A stretch of DNA of 64,000 nt. Source: JABCYV01 sp963696025. GTDB lineage: Bacteria; Acidobacteriota; Terriglobia; Terriglobales; Acidobacteriaceae. The notes below the pieces were generated by a model. That model made no database searches. It was not told the DNA's origin and saw nothing but the letters and a program-made list of their open reading frames with translations. Shown one piece after another: positions 1-9,240 of this stretch. Location of the stretch: NCBI GenBank assembly GCA_963696025.1, contig CAVOII010000014.1, positions 372,001 to 436,000 on the forward strand, read 5' to 3'. Within the stretch, counting starts at the first letter, position 1. Every line of letters starts with the position of its first letter. The translations under genes were made by a program, and so were the position numbers.

Positions 1-50
1 AACGGTAATTCCGACTCCCTAGGTTCTGGATGAGTGCCTAAGGTCTGCAA

Positions 51-1199
51 TCACGCCCGCAGGCGGCGCCAGGTCAGTATCGTGTTCACACCGTAATTCC
101 ACACTGAGCTGATCGCGATGCCAGCGATTCCAGCCAGGTACCAGGGAACCCCCACCCGCAGAAGGCTGCGGGCGAAGGCAACATTAATGAGAGCCCCCAG
201 CGAACAGGCGGCATAGAACGTCAGCAGACCAGTCGCGATTCTCCGTCCCCGCAGCCGCCGGTCGCGGAAGGTCACGATATTATTCAGAATGAAGTTGAAG
301 GTCATGGCCACGCCAGTCGCCGCCACTTGCGAGACCCCAAAGTCCACCCCAAGCCGCGTATAAAGCACTCCCAAGATTCCCAGATGCACCAAAAGACCAA
401 GGGAGCCAACCAGGACGAACAGAGCGAATCGTGTCGGAAGGAGTCCTCCGATCGTCTTGTCCACCAGGAGATAAAGATATTCCAGCTCAACATTGATATC
501 GAGCTTGCTCTGGCCTCGCTCGCGCATTCGGAAGTGGTAGGGGACTTCGCCGATGCGCACTGGCGCTGGGCTGGAGGCCAGCAGATCGACCAGGAGTTTG
601 AAACCCGTTCCGGTTAGTCGCGGAGCAATGCTCTCGAAAAACGAGCGCTCCACGATGAAGAAGCCACTCATGGGATCGGATACATCGCAACGGCATACCC
701 AGCGGCTGATTCGGGCTCCAAAGCTGCTCAGCCACACACGCCGGTCCGACAACTCTCCCATGCTTCCGCCAGGAGCGTTACGGCTCGCCACGACGACGTC
801 CAAATGTTCCGACTTAATCCGCTCAAGCATCTTGGGCAACACACTCTCGTCATGCTGCATGTCCGCATCCATCACTGCAATGTAACCAGCCGGGGTAGCC
901 AGCATTCCCTCGATACAGGCGGAAGAAAGACCGTGACGGCCGATGCGCTCCAGCACTCGAACCCGCCGGTTCGTGGCAGCAAAGTTCCGGACATGCTCTG
1001 CGGTGCCATCCGGGGAGTGGTCATCTACAAAAACAGCTTCCCACTCCCTGCCGGCAAGCGTTGTTTCCAAAGCAGCTATCACGGGTGCGACGTTCTCTCT
1101 CTCATTGAAAGTGGGGATCACCACTGCCAGCTCAAGCGGCGATGGCAGGGGAACAACGGCGGTCTGGACAGGAAGGTTTATGGAGGCCGGTCGCACCAT
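51..1199 (-). CDS. Family 2 glycosyltransferase with GtrA-like membrane domain (DPM1/ArnC-like)
   Basis: Predicted to transfer a sugar from an NDP donor to a polyprenyl phosphate at the cytoplasmic membrane. The first 240 residues or so form a GT-A fold: an AVVIPTFNERENV start, a DDHSPDGT nucleotide-binding motif and a VMDADMQHD metal-binding motif. From about residue 255 there are four hydrophobic segments typical of GtrA/DPMS-type anchors (RFALFVLVGSLG; FNFILNNIVTFRDRR). The fusion is a known architecture of polyprenyl-phosphate mannosyl/glucosyltransferases. An ATG at 1199 is preferred over an in-frame GTG at 1205; neither has a clear Shine-Dalgarno site. It is divergent from the ASH-protein genes to its right. 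It likely makes a lipid-linked sugar used by the GT-C enzymes further along; the sugar is not deducible. Confidence 0.88.
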   Translation of the reverse strand: MVRPASINLPVQTAVVPLPSPLELAVVIPTFNERENVAPVIAALETTLAGREWEAVFVDDHSPDGTAEHVRNFAATNRRVRVLERIGRHGLSSACIEGMLATPAGYIAVMDADMQHDESVLPKMLERIKSEHLDVVVASRNAPGGSMGELSDRRVWLSSFGARISRWVCRCDVSDPMSGFFIVERSFFESIAPRLTGTGFKLLVDLLASSPAPVRIGEVPYHFRMRERGQSKLDINVELEYLYLLVDKTIGGLLPTRFALFVLVGSLGLLVHLGILGVLYTRLGVDFGVSQVAATGVAMTFNFILNNIVTFRDRRLRGRRIATGLLTFYAACSLGALINVAFARSLLRVGVPWYLAGIAGIAISSVWNYGVNTILTWRRLRA

Positions 1200-1352
1200 T
1201 GGCACTATTCTAATTCGCTACTGCAACCGGTTGCCTTGGATTTTCGGGTGAAGCTGATGACTCACAGAGTTCAAGGCAGGCAGCAAAGGCACGCTCGGCA
1301 CTTGGATTTCATTTCGGAGCAGGTCCCGCATCAGGAAGCTGACACGCACTCA

Positions 1353-3022
1353 ATGGTGTCAGATTGGCCTGCGGATACCTTCTCGGTTCCCAAGCTCTCT
1401 GTTCTTCGATTCATCCTGCCGGGATTCGTCCTACTGGGAATCTCATTGACCTCCGCGAGGAGTTTGGCACAACCACTGGCTGCAGGACTGAGCCGGTCGA
1501 CATTCCTGTATCAGAGCATCGGGGCATTGAGGTACGTCCCCAGCACGCTGTGGTTCGGAAGGGTTGCGGTTGGTGATAGCAGGAGCCAGCCTGTCACCCT
1601 GAGAAATGACGCGCTGACCTCTGTCACCATTTTGGCGGTAAGCCAGAGTGCAGCTGGATTTACTCTCAGCGGCTTGAACCTGCCGCTCACCTTGGCCCCC
1701 GGCCAGGATATGCAATTTACTGTCACCTTCATTCCCCTAACGTCGGGCCGGGTGCGCGATAGCTTCGCCTTCACCAGCAACCGCCCCAGTGGGACGCTCC
1801 TCCTTTACCTCAACGGCTGGGGAATAGTGCCGGCCGGCATTAGCGCAAATCCCGGCAGCGTCGCGTTTGGCAGTGTGCAGGTGGGCAAAAGCAGCACTCA
1901 GTCCGAGACGATAACCAATTCCGGTGGCTCTAGCGTCATTATCTCGCAGGTCAGTATCGCCGGCCCAGGCTTCAGTACAGCTGGACTAGGTGCGCCGGTT
2001 ACTCTAGCGCCGGGCCGCAGTACAACAATTGGCGTCGGGTTCATGCCCCAATCGGGAGGGGCCTCATGCGGCAGCCTTACCATCATCAGCAACGGACTCA
2101 ATCCTACCTTCTCGGTCTCTCTGTCCGGAACCGGTATCACACCCGGCGTTCTCAGCGCGAGCCCATCCAGCACAAGCTTTGGAGCGGTGCAAGTCGGAAA
2201 TAGCGGAAACCAGTCCCCAACTCTGACCAACACCGCGGTGCCACCGTGACCGTCTCTCAAGCCAACGTGACCGGTACCGGCTTCAGCGTGACCGGGCTAG
2301 GACTGCCGATAACCTTGACTGCAGGACAGAGCTACACTTTTGGGGCTGTCTTTACTCCGACGTCCGCAGGCAGTTCCAGCGGAAGTATTTCGGTCGTTTC
2401 AGACGCTACGAATTCAACTCTCCCCATCGCGCTGTCGGGCACCGGCACAGCCGCCGGACTATTCGGGGTCAATCCCGCGACTCTGAATTTCGGCAGTGTC
2501 GGACTAGGACAAAGCAAAAGTATGCCGGTAGTGCTGAGCGCGACCGGTTCGGCCGTGACCATTTCCTCGGCTGCGATGAGCACCACGGAATTTACTCTGA
2601 GTGGGCTCTCGTTTCCGCTGACACTGGCCGCGGGGCAGAACACCCCGGTTACAATGACCTTCACGCCCCAGAGCAGCGGCCCCGCTTCGGCCAATGCATC
2701 CTTTGCCAGCAACACTTCTAACTCTACCGCCCTCGAGGCTTTGACCGGAAGCGGGGCGGCACAGCCGCACAGTGTTGATCTTTCCTGGAGTGCCAGCACT
2801 TCGGCCGTCGCCGGCTACAACGTTTACCGCGGTAATAACTCAGGAGGGCCCTATTCCAAAATCAGGGGGACGCTCGACGCCAGCACCAGCTACGCTGACA
2901 GCTCCGTCCAGCCTGGACAAGCCTACTACTACGTTGCGACCGCGGTTGACGCCAGCGGAAAGGAGAGCGCGTATTCGAACGAGGCACCAGCCGTAATCCC
3001 CAATCCCTCACGATTCGCCTGA
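1353..3022 (+). pseudogene. Frameshifted secreted ASH (choice-of-anchor D) / Fn3 protein
   Basis: The reading frame from ATG 1353 starts with a signal peptide (residues 1-40, hydrophobic LRFILPGFVLLGISL) and carries two ASH-type immunoglobulin-like domains plus the first strands of a third. It stops at TGA 2247-2249. The rest of the third domain, a fourth ASH domain and a C-terminal Fn3 domain continue in another frame from about 2246 to 3022. Restoring one G next to 2235 gives TNTGGATVTVSQ, which matches the loop expected in this domain, so a single-base deletion is the simplest reading: either a true mutation or a sequence error. Each ASH unit repeats F-G-(S/A)-V-x-V-G and LAPGQ-x(4)-F signatures. 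Intact, it would be an extracellular or surface protein of about 556 residues. It has two downstream paralogs and shows no PEP-CTERM or LPxTG signal. Confidence 0.75.
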
Positions 3023-3040
3023 CCGGCGCGTTTCGTGAAG

Positions 3041-3067
3041 CCCCCTCAAAGGCCGCGATCGAGGGGG
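3041..3067 (+). terminator. Possible hairpin between ASH genes
   Basis: A perfect 7-bp inverted repeat (CCCCCTC at 3041-3047, GAGGGGG at 3061-3067) with a 13-nt loop lies 18 nt after the stop of the frameshifted ASH gene. No U-tract follows, so if it acts in termination it would be a weak or factor-dependent site; it may equally be an mRNA-stabilising stem. Confidence 0.35.
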
Positions 3068-3143
3068 TATGCAAACCTATGACTATTTAACATGTCCTAG
3101 TGAGACCTAGGCCTGCGCCCACGAAAGTTGGAAACTTGCGGCC

Positions 3144-4469
3144 ATGGCCCTCCCCCGACATAGCCATCGGTCCCTCTTTCTTCCATTCTTACTACTATTC
3201 TTCGCGTTTTTCCTCATCTGCCAGGTCAGTCTTGCGCAAGCGGGTGGAGAGCGTAATCCGTGGGAACGCGGAAACTCCGGATCCAGCAACTTAGTCTGCG
3301 CTCCGTGTCATGTTTGGTTTGGCAGTGTCCCCGTGGGCCAAACCGAGACGCGGTCAGCCCAGCTTATCAACACCGGTTCGAGCGCAATCACCCTCTCGCG
3401 GCTGTATCCGGAGGCTCCCGACTTTGGCCTCGACGATTTATCGCTGCCGATGACGTTGGGTGCGGGGCAGAGCGTGCAATTCCACGTCAGCTTCACTCCG
3501 CGGGTCAGCGGGGGCGCGAATGGGATTTTTGAAGTAATCAACAATACGCCCAGCGGACCTTTCTTCCTCGATGTTCACGGAAGGGGAGTAACAGGGGGAA
3601 TCCTCGGTGCCAGCCCGTCCAGTGTCGGCTTCGGCAGCGTGCAGCCGGGAAAGAGTGAAACCATCCCTGTAACTTTGACCAACTCAGGCAGTTCCAGCCT
3701 TGCCGTCTCCCGAGTCAACCCCTCCGGCCCTGGATTCAGCGTGAACGGAATGAGTTTGCCGATGACTCTGGCGCCCGGCCAAAGCTTTACTTTTGGCGCT
3801 GTCTTTGCTCCCAAGACCGCAGGCAGAGCGACAGGAAACATTTCGGTGCTGTCTACAGGGTCGGATTCGTCACTAACAATATCGTTGTCAGGCGTCGGGG
3901 CGGCGGCTTCTGCACAGCTGTCAGAGTCTCCCAGCAGCTCGAACTTCTACAACGTAACGGTCGGGGCGAGCAAGAGCCTGCCGATTACTCTGACCGCAAA
4001 CGGATCCAGCGTCACCATCACGTCCGCCACTACCAATAATTCGGAATTTAGGCTGAGCGGAGTTAATTTCCCGTTGACTCTGGCAGCTGGAAAAAGCGCA
4101 TCATTTACTGTGAATTTCACGCCACAAAATACCGGTAGCGCGTCGGGGAGTATTTCTTTTGTCAGCAACGCTTCGAACTCTCCAACTGCTGAAACTCTCA
4201 CTGGGAGTGGCGTTTCGACAGCGAGCCATAGTGTCAATTTGAGTTGGGATGCGAGTACTTCCAGTGTGACCGGTTATAACGTTTACCGCGGCTCAAATTC
4301 AGGCGGCCCCTACATCCAGATCAACCCGACACTCGATCCCACGACCGCTTATACTGACAGCACAGTCGTGGGTGGCAATACCTATTACTATGTCTCGACG
4401 TCGTTGGATTCGAGCGGCATCGAGAGTGGATTTTCAAACCAAGTGAAAGTGGTGATCCCCGCTCCCTAG
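3144..4469 (+). CDS. Secreted ASH (choice-of-anchor D) repeat protein with C-terminal Fn3 domain
   Basis: Secreted surface protein of unknown role, 441 residues. A signal peptide (residues 1-32, FLPFLLLFFAFFLICQ, cleavage probably after SLA) is followed by three ASH domains of about 100 residues beginning near residues 52, 152 and 252, and a final Fn3 domain (HSVNLSWDASTSSVTGYNVYRG) ending a few residues before the stop. ASH domains resemble bacterial beta-sandwich adhesive or structural modules. It is the middle member of three tandem paralogs with the same order of parts and 4, 3 and 1 ASH domains. The protein ends directly after Fn3 without a sorting motif, so it is either released or held non-covalently. 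The adjacent exosortase is a tempting partner, but no sequence signal links them. Confidence 0.82.
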   Translation: MALPRHSHRSLFLPFLLLFFAFFLICQVSLAQAGGERNPWERGNSGSSNLVCAPCHVWFGSVPVGQTETRSAQLINTGSSAITLSRLYPEAPDFGLDDLSLPMTLGAGQSVQFHVSFTPRVSGGANGIFEVINNTPSGPFFLDVHGRGVTGGILGASPSSVGFGSVQPGKSETIPVTLTNSGSSSLAVSRVNPSGPGFSVNGMSLPMTLAPGQSFTFGAVFAPKTAGRATGNISVLSTGSDSSLTISLSGVGAAASAQLSESPSSSNFYNVTVGASKSLPITLTANGSSVTITSATTNNSEFRLSGVNFPLTLAAGKSASFTVNFTPQNTGSASGSISFVSNASNSPTAETLTGSGVSTASHSVNLSWDASTSSVTGYNVYRGSNSGGPYIQINPTLDPTTAYTDSTVVGGNTYYYVSTSLDSSGIESGFSNQVKVVIPAP

Positions 4470-4736
4470 CCGCTGGTCGCGACTCCGCTCCGCGGTCCGA
4501 ATCCGGAATCCCATTAGCGAAATTTAATTGTGAACACTCACTTTGGAAAAGGAAAAGGCCGGTTAATGCCGCTCCGTTTTTATCAACTGCATTGGCCACA
4601 TCACCTTAGCCACGTTGGATTCGATCCTCCAAATCGAGCGGCAGGAAAGTTACGGAAGCTAACGCATCGCCTGTTGGTGATGATGCACCTCCGGCCTCTA
4701 GCAACTTCGAGGCCTGTCACGAAAAATGATTTCACA

Positions 4737-5420
4737 GTGAAGAACTCGGAACGTACAACAAGAGATTGCACTCCGGCCCTGCTTCTGACGACTATTCTCA
4801 TGGTTGGGTGTGGCGGTGGCACGGCTTCGGTCACGAAGCCCGCTGGTTCAATCGGCGCCACTCGCCTTGCGGTGTTCCCTTCGGCAATGACCTTCGGCAG
4901 CGTGCCTGTCGGTGACAGCAAAGCGTTGCCCGGCACTCTGACGGCTACCAACGGCAGCGTTACCGTGTCGTCAGCCGCATGGAGTGGTGAAGGGTATTCT
5001 GTCGGCGGCATTAGTTTCCCAGTCATCGTTCCGGCCGGACAGAATGTTTCATTTGTCGTTACTTTTGGTCCGCAGGCGGCGGGGAGCGCTCCCGGAAGTA
5101 TCAGTTTTGTGAGCGACGCTTCAAACTCTCCCGGGGCGCAAACCCTCAGTGGTGATGGAGGGCAACAACCCGGCGGCGCTCATAGTGTGAGTTTGTCCTG
5201 GAGTCCCAGCGCGTCCCCAGTGATGGGTTACCACGTTTATCGCGGTACCCACAACGGGGGGCCATACCCAACGAAGTTGACTTCGTCCCCACAACCGGGC
5301 ACAAGTTACGACGACATTACGGTTCAATCTGGGCTGACGTATTTCTATGTAGCGACATCCATAAGCTCCGAGGCGGCGGAGAGTTCGTATTCGAATCAGA
5401 CAACGGCGGCAATTCCCTAG
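4737..5420 (+). CDS. Putative lipoprotein with one ASH domain and Fn3 domain
   Basis: The smallest member of the three-gene ASH-Fn3 family, 227 residues from the GTG at 4737. The N-terminus has charged residues, a hydrophobic stretch (PALLLTTILM) and a lipobox-like MVGC followed by GGG, which suggests lipidation at that Cys and attachment to a membrane. Residues 45-140 are one ASH domain (MTFGSVPVGDSKALP, VIVPAGQNVSF) and the C-terminal 85 residues an Fn3 domain (HSVSLSWSPSASPVMGYHVYRG). The open frame extends upstream to 4530, but that extension is not signal-peptide-like, so GTG 4737 is preferred; an ATG near 4680 is the alternative. It converges on the exosortase gene with 32 nt between stops. 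Confidence 0.7.
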   Translation: MKNSERTTRDCTPALLLTTILMVGCGGGTASVTKPAGSIGATRLAVFPSAMTFGSVPVGDSKALPGTLTATNGSVTVSSAAWSGEGYSVGGISFPVIVPAGQNVSFVVTFGPQAAGSAPGSISFVSDASNSPGAQTLSGDGGQQPGGAHSVSLSWSPSASPVMGYHVYRGTHNGGPYPTKLTSSPQPGTSYDDITVQSGLTYFYVATSISSEAAESSYSNQTTAAIP

Positions 5421-5452
5421 ACGCAACCATTGGTTGACGCCCGACAACAATA

Positions 5453-6337
5453 TCAAACGCCCCCGAGATGTGGGGCTGGCGCCAGCCAGTGCTGATCTTC
5501 GTTCCAGCGCAGCAGCCAGAGCAGGAATAAAATCGCCGCCAGCGCCAAAATAAAGAACACCACCCCACCTTTATGGTGCAGGCTTCCAAACAGGAATCCC
5601 GGATCCACATGAATTCCCAGCATTGAGAGTGTGAAGATCCGAAACCCATTCCTGGCAATCGAAAGTGGAATAGCGGCGAGCACCACCAGGAGCTTCCGGC
5701 TCATCGAGCGTAGAAAGAGATGCGCCAGCACCATACTGGTTACCACTAACATTAGCGTGGAACGAATGCTGCTACACTCCTTGACCACTTCAATCGTCAA
5801 CCTTGGAATGTAGAGTAGGACGCCGTTTTGCGTTACCGGAACCCCAGCCGCGATAAAAAGTTCACGAGCTGTCCAAGCAGAGCTTCGCTGTAAGCCACTG
5901 ACGATGCCGCTCAAGATGGATTCTGGAATGGGTATGAGCCAATATAAGAAACCAAGAGGAAAGACCAGCCTGCGAACAACATGAGCGCCGAAACAAAAGA
6001 AAAAAGCCGCGATCCACCACGTTATCAGCCCGGCCATGCTTAGAGAGAGTTGGACGTCGCCCGATACCCGGCCCGTCTCAAATCTGCCGACCCAGCCGAT
6101 GAGAACGGCCAACAGCAACAAGGCCGAACCAAGCGGAACGTCCGCCTCAGATGTGGTATAGACCGAGCGCCACTCCAGAAAGATAAGAGCAGCGCTCACA
6201 GGAACGATCAGTAAAATGTGCGTATATTGGCCATCGTTCGCCGCCAGAACCAACGTGGTTATTAGCGGACGCCACCAGATTGCCAGAGAAATCGCGCTGA
6301 GCAGGGCAAAGCTGAGATGTGGTGATAACTTCGTCAT
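5453..6337 (-). CDS. Exosortase/archaeosortase family transpeptidase
   Basis: Integral-membrane cysteine transpeptidase family (EpsH-like) that cleaves C-terminal PEP-CTERM-type tails. The 294-residue protein has about eight hydrophobic segments. The three conserved catalytic positions can be seen: Cys188 in EVVKECSSIRST, Arg233 in ARNGFRI, and His254/255 in GSLHHKGG. The Cys motif reads CSS where CSG is more common. Length fits the family without an added EpsI domain. It lies 39 nt downstream of the UDP-GlcNAc dehydrogenase gene on the same strand and may share its transcript. No protein in the window shows a PEP-CTERM tail, so substrates must lie elsewhere or carry a variant signal. Family identity is firm; the subtype is not assigned. 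Confidence 0.9.
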   Translation of the reverse strand: MTKLSPHLSFALLSAISLAIWWRPLITTLVLAANDGQYTHILLIVPVSAALIFLEWRSVYTTSEADVPLGSALLLLAVLIGWVGRFETGRVSGDVQLSLSMAGLITWWIAAFFFCFGAHVVRRLVFPLGFLYWLIPIPESILSGIVSGLQRSSAWTARELFIAAGVPVTQNGVLLYIPRLTIEVVKECSSIRSTLMLVVTSMVLAHLFLRSMSRKLLVVLAAIPLSIARNGFRIFTLSMLGIHVDPGFLFGSLHHKGGVVFFILALAAILFLLWLLRWNEDQHWLAPAPHLGGV

Positions 6338-6376
6338 CCAATCTTCGACTTGCGGCGCAAGTCTGGTTTCTGTCCG

Positions 6377-7744
6377 CTAGCAGGGCACAATTTTCGAACT
6401 GTGGATGCCGCGGGTAGCGTTGCGCGTATCCACCACCAGCTGCGATTCACGCACGATGCGTTCGTAATCGTAGTCGGAGTGGTCAGTCACGATGAGCACA
6501 CAATCGTACTGCCCCAGGTTTTCGAGAGTTGCACACTTCATCTGTAGATCGTATTTCCGTCCCTTGCCGACCGTTGGGAAATAAGGGTCGTTGTAACTGA
6601 CCACTGCCCCCTGCTTTTGCAGCAACTCGATGATGGTCAGCGCCGGCGACTCACGCAGATCGTCGATGTCTTTTTTGTAGGCCACACCCAAAACCAAGAC
6701 CTTGGCCCCATTCAGCGCCTTCTTGTGTTGGTTTAAGGCCTTGGATACCGATTCCAGCACGTGATACGGCATGTTGGCGTTAATCTCTCCTGCCAGTTCG
6801 ATGAAGCGGGTACGGAAATCCCACTCTTTCGCCTTCCACGCCAGATAAAAAGGGTCAATGGGGATGCAGTGCCCGCCCAACCCCGGTCCAGGATAGAAGG
6901 CATGAAAGCCAAACGGCTTAGTGGAAGCTGCCGCGATCACTTCCCAGATATCCAGGCCCATGCGCAGTGACAACAACTTCAACTCGTTCACCAAAGCGAT
7001 GTTCACGCAACGATAGATGTTTTCCAGGAGCTTGGTCATCTCCGCTACTGCGGGCGACGAAACCCGCACCACCCGGTTGAAGATCGCTCCATACAGCGCT
7101 GCCGCCAGCTCCGAGGCTTGCGGATCCAGCCCGCCCACTACTTTCGGAATGTCCCGCCGCGCCACCGTTTGATTGCCCGGATCTTCGCGCTCCGGCGAGA
7201 ACGCCACAAAAAAGTCCTGTTCACTCGATCCGCCCGGCCGCGCCGCTTTCAAACCGTGCCGGTTCCCATCTTCGAGGATGGGAATCATGACTTCTTCGGT
7301 CGTACCTGGATAGGTCGTGCTCTCCAATACCACCAGATGTCCCGCGCGCAGATGGGGAGCGATAGCCTTCGCGGTGTCAGTGATGTAGCTTAGATCCGGC
7401 TCGTGATATTCGTTCAGCGGCGTGGGCACGCAGATGATGACGGCATCCATCTCGGTCAGCCGCGAATAGTCGGTGGTAGCGCTAAACCCGTGCGCCTTGG
7501 CGGCCTGGATCTCGCTGGCCGCAATGCGAAAAATGTAAGACCCACCCTGGGCCAGAGTCGACACTTTGCGTTGGTCGATGTCGAAGCCGGTCACCGGAAA
7601 CTTCTGCTCACTGTAGAGCAGCGCCAGCGGCAGTCCCACATAGCCCAGTCCCATGATGGCGACCCGCGCCTGGCGCTTGTCAATCCGCCTTTTCAGTTCG
7701 GAAAAAATCGTTGTCGATGAGGACTCAGTTATCATCGTTGTCAT
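6377..7744 (-). CDS. wbpA: UDP-N-acetyl-D-glucosamine 6-dehydrogenase (WbpA/Vi polysaccharide type)
   Basis: NAD-dependent oxidation of UDP-GlcNAc (or a close relative) to the UDP-uronic acid, in the cytoplasm. The 455 residues show the N-terminal Rossmann motif GLGYVG (about 32-37), the ESTTYPGTTEEV and FSPEREDPGN stretches typical of WbpA rather than UDP-glucose dehydrogenases, the catalytic Cys293 in GPGLGGHCIPIDP, and a C-terminal UDP-binding domain (VLGVAYKKDIDDLRESPA). WecC-type UDP-ManNAc dehydrogenases are the nearest alternative. A 2-epimerase lies at 49658-50770, so a ManNAcA-type sugar is possible. It is transcribed away from the L-2-hydroxyglutarate oxidase gene; the 161-nt space between should hold both promoters. 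Confidence 0.92.
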   Translation of the reverse strand: MTTMITESSSTTIFSELKRRIDKRQARVAIMGLGYVGLPLALLYSEQKFPVTGFDIDQRKVSTLAQGGSYIFRIAASEIQAAKAHGFSATTDYSRLTEMDAVIICVPTPLNEYHEPDLSYITDTAKAIAPHLRAGHLVVLESTTYPGTTEEVMIPILEDGNRHGLKAARPGGSSEQDFFVAFSPEREDPGNQTVARRDIPKVVGGLDPQASELAAALYGAIFNRVVRVSSPAVAEMTKLLENIYRCVNIALVNELKLLSLRMGLDIWEVIAAASTKPFGFHAFYPGPGLGGHCIPIDPFYLAWKAKEWDFRTRFIELAGEINANMPYHVLESVSKALNQHKKALNGAKVLVLGVAYKKDIDDLRESPALTIIELLQKQGAVVSYNDPYFPTVGKGRKYDLQMKCATLENLGQYDCVLIVTDHSDYDYERIVRESQLVVDTRNATRGIHSSKIVPC

Positions 7745-7905
7745 TGGAAATTTAGAAGTCGCGTTTGGATTCTAGCATGTCAATCGGCTGGATTGAGCCG
7801 CCCGGAAGTCCCTGAACCGAGGTTATATACTCACTGAGCTCGCATCGGCGTGACGGGTTCGGGACCGCTAGGTGGACCTTCCGCCGTCTTCCAACTGGAT
7901 CATTC

Positions 7906-9129
7906 ATGCCCGATCAGCGCTTTGACATCGTGGTCATCGGCGGCGGAATCATTGGACTGTCGACGGCTATGCACGCCACCGAGCTCTATCCCCACCTGCG
8001 TTTGCTGCTGCTGGAAAAAGAACCCGGCGTAGCCCGGCACCAGAGTGGACGCAACAGTGGCGTGATCCACTCCGGTGTCTACTACAAACCGGGATCGTTG
8101 AAGGCACGCTTGTGCGTAGAGGGCGCCGCGGCCATGCTGGCTTTCTGTCGCGAGCACCACATCGCCCACAAGGTTTGCGGAAAACTGATTGTAGCTACTA
8201 AGGACGATGAGCTTCCTCGTCTGCAATCTTTGCTTGAACGCGGTCAGGCAAACAGAGTTGCCGGCCTGCGTCTTCTCGATCCAGGTGAGTTCCGTGAGAT
8301 CGAACCTCAGTGCGGAGGCCTGCGCGGACTGCACGTGCCTGGTGCGGGCATCACGGACTATGCCATCGTATGTCAGAAATACGCCGATATTGTGGGCGCC
8401 CGCGGCGGCACGGTGCAGACCGGCACAGAGGTGTTGGGCCTGATCGACCGGGGCAACGAAACGGTGTTGGAGACCAGCCGAGGCGAGTTCGGGGCTGGTT
8501 ATGTAATCAATTGCGCCGGGTTGCACAGTGATCGCGTAAGCCGTATGGCGGGAAAAGATCCGGAAGGGATGATCGTGCCGTTTCGAGGAGAATATTACGA
8601 ACTGGCTCCAGATAAGCGAGATATGGTGCGAGGACTTATCTACCCAGTGCCAGATCCACGGCTCCCATTCCTGGGGGTACACTTCACCCGGAGGATCGAT
8701 GGTACCGTGGATGCCGGGCCGAATGCGGTTCTCGCCTTCAAGCGCGAGGGTTATCGCTGGACTGATTTCGACCTTCGCGACATGGCCGCAGTGCTCACCT
8801 ATCCGGGATTTTGGCGGATGGCATCAAAATATTGGCGTGATGCTGCAGGAGAGTTTTATCGCTCTCTGAGCAAGAGCGCATTTGTGGGAGTTCTACAGCG
8901 GTTGGTGCCTGCGATCCGCGACTCCGACTTGAATGCAAATGGCTCCGGAGTGAGAGCGCAGGCATTGAGACGGGACGGATCGCTGGTGGATGACTTTCAA
9001 TTCGTGCGCGCGAAGAACATGCTTCATGTTTTGAACGTTCCGTCGCCAGCCGCGACGGCCTCTCTAGCCATTGGGCGCGAGATTCTACGCCTGGTTGCCG
9101 ACGACATAGCGGGAGCATGTCCGAAATGA
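7906..9129 (+). CDS. lhgO: L-2-hydroxyglutarate oxidase
   Basis: FAD-dependent oxidation of L-2-hydroxyglutarate to 2-oxoglutarate, passing electrons to the membrane quinone pool. The 407-residue protein begins with a dinucleotide-binding VVIGGGIIGLSTA (about 9-21) and carries the family signature HQSGRNSGVIHSGVYYKPGSLKARLC. The C-terminal FAD-contact region ends in HVLNVPSPAATASLAIG. Length and motifs match LhgO/YgaF-type DAO-family enzymes. It is metabolically unrelated to the polysaccharide genes around it and has no operon partner, so it reads as a housekeeping gene in the accessory locus. The short upstream space contains TATACT at 7826-7831 as a possible -10 box, without a convincing -35. 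Confidence 0.93.
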   Translation: MPDQRFDIVVIGGGIIGLSTAMHATELYPHLRLLLLEKEPGVARHQSGRNSGVIHSGVYYKPGSLKARLCVEGAAAMLAFCREHHIAHKVCGKLIVATKDDELPRLQSLLERGQANRVAGLRLLDPGEFREIEPQCGGLRGLHVPGAGITDYAIVCQKYADIVGARGGTVQTGTEVLGLIDRGNETVLETSRGEFGAGYVINCAGLHSDRVSRMAGKDPEGMIVPFRGEYYELAPDKRDMVRGLIYPVPDPRLPFLGVHFTRRIDGTVDAGPNAVLAFKREGYRWTDFDLRDMAAVLTYPGFWRMASKYWRDAAGEFYRSLSKSAFVGVLQRLVPAIRDSDLNANGSGVRAQALRRDGSLVDDFQFVRAKNMLHVLNVPSPAATASLAIGREILRLVADDIAGACPK

Positions 9130-9240
9130 CGGGCGGGAATAAAGCAACGCATTGCAGAGATCAGGTCATGTGGGCAAGCTGCTGCAGGAAATATACTGAA
9201 GTTGGCCAAGCCACTTCATAGCTGGTTTTGGGGTATTTCG

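Noticed and set aside
804..1352. In-frame upstream extension of the first ASH gene
   Set aside because: It runs antisense across the glycosyltransferase gene and lacks any homology-like pattern; the signal peptide begins at ATG 1353.
2246..3022. The second half of the frameshifted ASH gene as an independent gene
   Set aside because: It begins in the middle of an ASH beta-sandwich and lacks a signal peptide; a one-base deletion explains it better.
4530..4736. Upstream extension of the ASH lipoprotein
   Set aside because: The translated stretch has no signal-peptide character and would bury the lipobox about 90 residues in; the GTG at 4737 gives a normal lipoprotein signal.
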